From assembly GCA_018466975.1 (NCBI GenBank), contig CM031553.1:930001-994000 (forward strand): DNA of 64,000 bases, in the 5' to 3' direction. The notes beneath the pieces were generated by a model that saw only the letters and a list, made by a program, of their open reading frames with translations, was not told where the DNA came from and made no database searches. Made by a program: the position numbers and the translations under genes. This document shows positions 59,025 to 64,000 of the stretch, in pieces. This DNA is from Sparassis latifolia. Its lineage: Eukaryota > Basidiomycota > Agaricomycetes > Polyporales > Sparassidaceae. How positions within the stretch are numbered: the first letter of the stretch is position 1; each line of letters begins with the position of its first letter.

Positions 59025-60250
59025 CAGTTGCGGACAATCAAACGCGGTAACTATTTTAGTCCAATTATGTAGAGTCCGGACAGTGCCGGAAGCTTTCGGA
59101 AACTGCACAAATGTGATGCTTATGACTCAGAGACTCGATTTGCACGAGCCGATTTCACTAATTCTTATTATTTCCTGTTTTGGACCCAAAATTTTGGCCA
59201 ACCCCATAATTAATTAGATAAAAATACGAAAAAATATGCAATCGACTCCTTTCAATGAGTAGGGCATAATGCCACAAACAGATGAAAAATATACATCCAA
59301 AAATATGGCTATAGAAAATGCACAAAGTATACCTAGAATATGGAATTTGTCATTTAAAGTTACTGTCTTAGATAGCATTCTGACCATTGCCAATCTAGCT
59401 ATGATGAGCGGGTTCGTGCCAGAGGCATTAGTAGAGGGGCCGGCCTCCCCGAAGCGAAGCCGGGAGAGGCCGGCCCCAGCGTCCGTCTGAGCGAGAGGTG
59501 CACACACGCCCGACATCCTTTTCCTGTGCTTCGTCGTCGATAGACTCGGACTGTACCTACATCCTCGCTAATCAACTCCTCACTCATTTTCTGTCCCACC
59601 CTCCTCTCCCAGACTGTTTCCTTCTTTTCCTTATCATAATTTTCCTTGCCCTGAATCCTTATACCAGTAGCATATCACACAATATATTATTCCTTAGCGC
59701 AGATGACATGCAGATGGTCCCGCGAGTTTTTCGAGCGAACCGCGCAGCAGGTCCCGCCCACCCAGCGGCTCCCTCTCCGCGTCCGACCCAGCTAACGCTG
59801 GTCCCACCCAACCACCTAGCTCGTTTCCTCACGGTTCCTTCTGCAGCCTCCTCTCTCCCTCGACGACGAGGACGGAGTTTCAGCTGAAATCTGCGCGAAC
59901 ATGTGAGAACACCTCAAACGTGTGGCGTGAGAACAAATGCGTAAGTAGCAGTAGGATCCCTTACGGAAGCTGGTTGGGTGAATTTTGGGTGGATTCGCAA
60001 CATTTGAATGAATCAGAGGTTGCGGGTGACTAGCAGGTGGCCAATAGTACTCACTACGACCGCAAAGTGGCCTATAAGTGTCGAAAAAATCGCCCAAAAA
60101 TTTGGCCATCCAAAAACCTCGTGGGAAAAACTATCTGAGTGCATTTTTGGGGGTTTTAAACCTCCCTGAGTCTGAATCTGAAGTCCATTTGTCTCAGAAA
60201 AATCTAGTTCAGGCGCTATCAAATTTACCGTGTTTGATTGTCCGCAACTG
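59025..60250. mobile_element. non-autonomous TIR DNA element (MITE-like, TA target site)
   Basis: A 1226-bp segment bounded by inverted repeats. The left end starts CAGTTGCGGACAATCAAACG and continues CGGTAA (59025-59050); the right end, reverse-complemented, starts CAGTTGCGGACAATCAAACA and continues CGGTAA (60250-60225). That is 25 of 26 bases matching. Each end is flanked by TA (59023-59024 and 60251-60252), the duplication expected of Tc1/mariner/pogo transposases, and the CAGT start is common in that superfamily. No transposase-like frame is inside, so it would need a transposase from elsewhere. It lies about 370 bp upstream of the P450 start codon. A strong GC hairpin sits near its middle. 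Confidence 0.8.
59436..59477. repeat. GC-rich perfect-stem hairpin inside the TIR element
   Basis: GGGGCCGGCCTCCCCG (59436-59451) and CGGGAGAGGCCGGCCCC (59461-59477) are reverse complements except for one bulged or mismatched position, with a 9-base loop (AAGCGAAGC). In otherwise A/T-rich element DNA this block, and the sequence to about 59850, looks like a nested insertion of different origin. Confidence 0.65.
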
Positions 60251-60252
60251 TA

Positions 60253-60835
60253 CCCGGCTGATTGAGCGATGGACGTACGTTCGGGGTTGTCAAGTACATA
60301 GGCATGGTACTTACCGCCGAGCGATCATCGTTTCGTCGTAAAAATCAATATTTTGGTCATAAGTAGTAGTGTGAATCGTGACAGGCCACATTGGTTCAGT
60401 AGACACGGATGTGACGCGTGACTGAGGTGCATACACCGTCCAGCCTTTGAATGCAGGGACTGTGCCCCTTGTGTCCTCCTCTATATTCTCATAAAATGCA
60501 ATCAAGGCATGCGCAATAACTTGAAGGACAAGTCTAATCACTACAACACACCCTCGTAGCTGTTCATATTTGGACCACCCAACGCTGGTAGCCGCTCCCC
60601 GGGCCTGGTACTACCGACACGGACAAGACACGAGTTCCTCCTCAATCTGTAACGTATGTTTCAGTAGTTTCTCTTTTTTCTTAACACTGAAATACTGTTT
60701 AGTGCTAAGACTTCTGGTTGGGCCAATCGCAGATCATCTCGGCTGGAGGATCACCGGAGAGCGACATACACGTACGCGAGTGACCTTTTCGCCGGGCTTT
60801 GGTCGATAATCAAGACAGTATTGCAGCTTTCGAAC
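60253..60835. other. promoter region of the Cdc4-like gene
   Basis: 580 bases from the TIR element to the next start codon. No gene recognised; a short minus-strand frame (60311-60541) has no domain. Confidence 0.35.
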
Positions 60836-62959
60836 ATGGAAGAAGATGTATTATCGACGCTGTACATGCCAATCGTCTCTCCACCGACCCCGGCACCGTC
60901 TCCTCGTCCCGCATTCGCTTCTCTCTCTCTCGGTCCTTCACTCAGCGACCCAGTCTATCCATGTCGTCGCGAGTTTGCGTCCTTAACCCCATCCCTCCGC
61001 CGTCAATACCTCTCCGCCATTCTCACAGAATGTTCACCGTCCGAGCTGCTCTTCGTATCCACCACGATCGCTCCACTGCTGAAACGCGATTTTCTACATG
61101 ACTTGCCGCCTGAGATTGCACTACATGTGCTCAGTTTCGTCGACGACCCCAAGACGCTGGCGCGAGCCAGCCAGGTGAGCAAGTACTGGAATTATCTGCT
61201 CGACGATTCGTGGCTTTGGCGGAGGATGTGCGTTACGCACGGCTTCGAAACGGATAACGAATCCCAGAGTCCAGGGCGAATGCTGCGCGGTGCGAGCGAA
61301 GCCTTGGCAAGCTCCTCCAAACGAGCTGTTTACTACCCGACAAACACGGTGTTGCCCTTCGCGCTTCGCAGTCATTCGTTTGACAGCGCGTTTTCGTACC
61401 GCCAGCATTTCAAGTATGCGTATGTCACAAGTACGTTCTCTGACCCATCATCATCCAGCACAGGACCGCTGTCTCACGTTTGTTGTTCAGACACCAACTG
61501 GCTTCACGGCGGAAGGCTCCTCCGTAGTCACCGTGTACCCCTTCTTTCTCCGACCCAACAGCCCACAGCGCAACCTGCGCCCAACGTACCCGGTGTGCCA
61601 GCGCTCTCCTCCGCAATACCGACCTCTGTCGCGGTTGATGCGAATTGGGTCGTGGTCGGGCTCGCGAACAGCCGTATACACGTCTTCAGCGCGAAGACGG
61701 GGGTGCTGAGCCGCACACTAGTAGGGCACGAGTCGGGCGTGTGGGCGGTCGCATTGATCAAGGGCGGCGGGGCTCACGGTGGGGCGGGCGGTGATGGGGC
61801 GGATGTGGAAGAGGCGGTCAGCAGCGGTGAGGAGGATCTACATGATGCCCCCCCGGGTCCGGATCAGTATGTCCCACACACGCTCCGCTTTGCACTCGGC
61901 CTCGACCAGGTACATCCCCGCCGCCGGTCATCGTCCCAGGCGATACATGGGAGGCCCTCTATGTGGCAGCCGTGGCAGGACAAGCCGAGTGATCCGTCCG
62001 GCGCGTCTGACGGGTGGGGCCAACCGAACGCGCTTGTGGTGAGCGGTGGGTGCGATAAGGAGCTGCGGGTTTGGGATGTCAAATCTGGGTAGGTCGTGCG
62101 TTGGACGCTTCCCTTGTTTCACAGCTCACGCCGCTCCGCAGCTACTGCATCTACGTCCTGCGCGGACACACGTCGACGATCCGCTGCCTGAAGATGCTGC
62201 ACGGGCGGCCGCTTGCGGTGTCGGGTTCGCGGGACCGGACGGTGCGGGTGTGGGATGTGCAGCGGGGGACGCAGGTGCGGGTGTTCTCGGGGCATGAGCA
62301 GAGTGTGCGCTGCCTGGACGTGTGCGGGAGCCGGGTGGTGAGCGGGAGCTACGACTGCACGTGCCGGCTATGGGATGTCGACACGGGCGAGTGCCTGCAC
62401 GTCCTGCGGGGACACTTCCACCAGATCTACTCGGTCGCGTTCGACGGGGTGCGCATTGCGTCAGGGGGGCTGGACACGACGGTGCGCGTGTGGGACGCGA
62501 AGACCGGGTGAGTAATCCCACATACGTTTGTGCTCGTTGACATCGTGGCTGAGATGGGTCGGCAGGACGTGCCTGGCACTGTTGCAGGGACACACAGCAC
62601 TGGTGTGCCAGCTGCAGCTGTCTCCGACGATGCTCGCGACGGGCGGGTCGGACGGGCGAGTGATCACGTTCTCGCTCGAGTCCTCGTTCTCGGTCGTGCA
62701 GCGGCTCGCGGCGCACGACAGCTCGGTGACGGGCCTGCAGCTCGACGAGCGGTTCCTGGTCACGAGCGGGAACGACGGGCGGGTGCGCCTGTTCCAGTTC
62801 GGGGCGGGCGGGCGGTGCGAATACGTGCGCGAGCTGAGCGAGCCGAGCGAGAGCGTGTGGAAGGTCGCGTACACCCGCGAGACGTGTGCCATCATGTGCA
62901 AGCGCGCGGGGAAGACTGTCATGGAGATTTGGAGCTTCAAGCCGAAGGCGGATGTGTGA
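60836..62959 (+). CDS. F-box/WD40 protein, Cdc4/Fbw7-like SCF adaptor
   Basis: Substrate receptor of an SCF ubiquitin ligase that reads phosphorylated degrons. Exons 60836-61430, 61491-62088, 62142-62507, 62566-62959 (650 aa). An F-box lies at about residues 92-140 (FLHDLPPEIALHVLSFVDDP, then SKYWNYLLDDSWLWRRMC), followed by the linker with NTNWLHGGRLL. Seven or eight WD blades follow: VVGLANSRIHVFSAKTG, a blade with an unusually long Gly/Asp/Pro-rich insert (GGGAHGGAGGDGADVEEAVS onwards, about 90 residues), then VSGGCDKELRVWDVKSG, VSGSRDRTVRVWDVQRG, VSGSYDCTCRLWDVDTG, ASGGLDTTVRVWDAKTG, ATGGSDGRVITFSLES and VTSGNDGRVRLFQF. Cdc4/Pop1 is the best match by F-box and linker; Met30 is less likely. 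The first intron is a multiple of three and could be read through. Confidence 0.88.
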
Positions 62960-63490
62960 TGTGTGGGTCTCGGGTTTCAGCCTTCCGGATAGTTCGTGAG
63001 GTGTGTATCTTGTGTTTTTCTGCGGATGCTGCTGTAAGCTATGTAGATGGGATCGGATTGAACTGTACGAGCATGGAGCATCAGCCTATATCTAACTGTC
63101 ACAATACCACTACTTAATTGATTCTATCATACCACAGACTAGATTTCATGTTGTTACGGGATGTACGCCGTACGTTCCGCTTCAGTTTGTATCGCAGCTC
63201 CTTGATATTGCAAGTCGGGGAGACGTACGTCGTGAAGCTGGGCGAACGCGGATCGATATCTTCCCTACAACCAGGGCATATAATTCAGATACACTCCGAA
63301 CTACAGGTACTATGATACATCGAGGAAGGCTACACGAGACGCAGACGAATGCGCAGATTACTACAAGGAGATAAGTACACTAGGTCGAATGGAGGGGTTA
63401 AAAGAAAGAACATGATTCGAAAGAACGAACAGAGCGGCCTGTCTCTCGTCTAATACTTCTCCTGCCAATGACCACCAAGCAGCGTCTCAG
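62960..63490. other. intergenic, convergent ends
   Basis: 530 bases between the Cdc4-like gene and the minus-strand gene at the window edge. Only short, unrecognised frames. Confidence 0.4.
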
Positions 63491-64000
63491 CTAGTCAGTC
63501 TCCTTCACAACCGTCATGTATATCGGCCCAAAGCCATTCACATACTGCGCTCCGCGCTCCCTCGGGCGGGAGCTCAGGCTCAGATTGCGCGTCACGATCC
63601 TGTCCTTGCTGCCCTTGCGCCTCGCACGCCTGGGAACTGCAAGCGTCGAGGACTGCGCGGCAGCGGGCACCCCCGCATCGCCAAACGGCGGGAAGTGCGG
63701 GAGTGTAGGCGAGTCGCCGAGCGGTTGTCCGGGCGCGCGCTCGGGCTCCTGCGCGTACGCGTGCGAGCTGATGGTGGAGGACGCGAGACTGGCAGAGAGC
63801 GTCGAGAGGGAGGACGTGCTGGCGGGGCGCGAGCCGGATGCGGACGCGTCGGGCTGGGGAGTAGGAGGGGAGATCGTGATAGGTGCGACGGGGGTGGGGA
63901 TAGCGGAGGGCGGCCGTGGCCAGGGACCATCGAGGATGGAACGGGGAGGAGCAGTTGTAGTCCCAGACGTAAGGTGTGATGCAGGAGGTATTGTGGAGAC
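63491..64000 (-). CDS. C-terminal part of a Ser/Pro-rich protein (runs off the window)
   Basis: A minus-strand frame is open from the window edge to a TAG at 63493-63491, 169 codons without an internal ATG near the edge. It is Pro/Ser/Thr/Ala-rich (PTPVAPITISPPTPQPDASA; PASTSSLSTLSASLASSTIS), with a LPHFPPFGDAG motif, then a basic stretch (VPRRARRKGSKDRIVTRNL) and the end YVNGFGPIYMTVVKETD. The tail looks more conserved than the rest, as if it carried a short functional motif. Family unknown. Overlapping plus-strand and other-frame readings are Arg-rich shadows. Confidence 0.6.
   Translation of the reverse strand, partial: VSTIPPASHLTSGTTTAPPRSILDGPWPRPPSAIPTPVAPITISPPTPQPDASASGSRPASTSSLSTLSASLASSTISSHAYAQEPERAPGQPLGDSPTLPHFPPFGDAGVPAAAQSSTLAVPRRARRKGSKDRIVTRNLSLSSRPRERGAQYVNGFGPIYMTVVKETD

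Noticed and set aside
59216..59516. Hydrophobic minus-strand frame inside the TIR element as a transposase fragment
   Set aside because: No DDE motif, helix-turn-helix or other transposase feature; partly runs through the GC hairpin.

Overview
This window is nuclear DNA from a filamentous basidiomycete, most likely a wood-decay Agaricomycete of polypore type. The signs are genes cut by many short introns (about 45-70 nt), exons phased exactly across GT-AG (and two GC-AG) junctions, a farnesylated mating-pheromone precursor, a STE3-type pheromone receptor, a fungal P450, F-box/LRR-like and WD40 family genes, and a Tay1-like telomeric Myb protein. I found no prokaryotic features, rRNA or convincing tRNA.

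Layout: 0.4-3.7 kb STE12 homeodomain plus C2H2 transcription factor (+). 5.2-7.8 kb VPS36 of ESCRT-II (-), divergent from prefoldin subunit 3 (+, 8.2-9.1 kb) across a short promoter carrying a CCAAT palindrome. 9.4-15.4 kb a 20-exon SNF2/RING protein of the Irc20/SHPRH type (+). 17.1-18.7 kb (+) and 19.1-21.1 kb (-) two basidiomycete-type membrane proteins of unknown function. 21.3-24.3 kb a decayed patch: a truncated copy of a GDVGFI-domain/WD40 gene and pieces of an MFS transporter. 24.4-25.8 kb F-box protein. 26.6-29.5 kb MRD1 (five RRMs). 30.1-32.8 kb the full-length GDVGFI-domain/WD40 paralogue. 34.0 kb a 50-codon pheromone precursor ending in CIIA. 34.9-35.9 kb a kinase-like pseudogene (-). 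36.1-37.6 kb RPN9. 38.3-41.0 kb Tay1-like Myb protein. 41.5-43.1 kb monocarboxylate-type MFS permease (-). 44.0-46.3 kb a second MFS transporter (-) with two apparent 1-nt deletions. 47.1-48.8 kb STE3-like receptor (-). 51.5-53.9 kb an FLVCR/SLC49-like MFS transporter. 54.3-55.9 kb an acidic, coiled-coil membrane protein. 56.5-58.7 kb cytochrome P450 (-). 59.0-60.3 kb a non-autonomous TIR element with a TA duplication. 60.8-63.0 kb Cdc4/Fbw7-like F-box-WD40 protein. 63.5-64.0 kb the 3' end of a Ser/Pro-rich gene (-).

The main biological theme is mating: a pheromone precursor and a STE3-type receptor lie about 13 kb apart, as in a B (P/R) mating-type locus. Ste12, the transcription factor at the end of the pheromone MAPK cascade, is about 30 kb further along. 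Housekeeping genes (VPS36, prefoldin, MRD1, RPN9) alternate with fast-evolving accessory pieces: paralogous WD40 genes, pseudogenes, transporters, a P450 and a MITE-like element. Exon structures were built by hand from splice signals, reading phase and recalled family motifs; nothing was run against a database.
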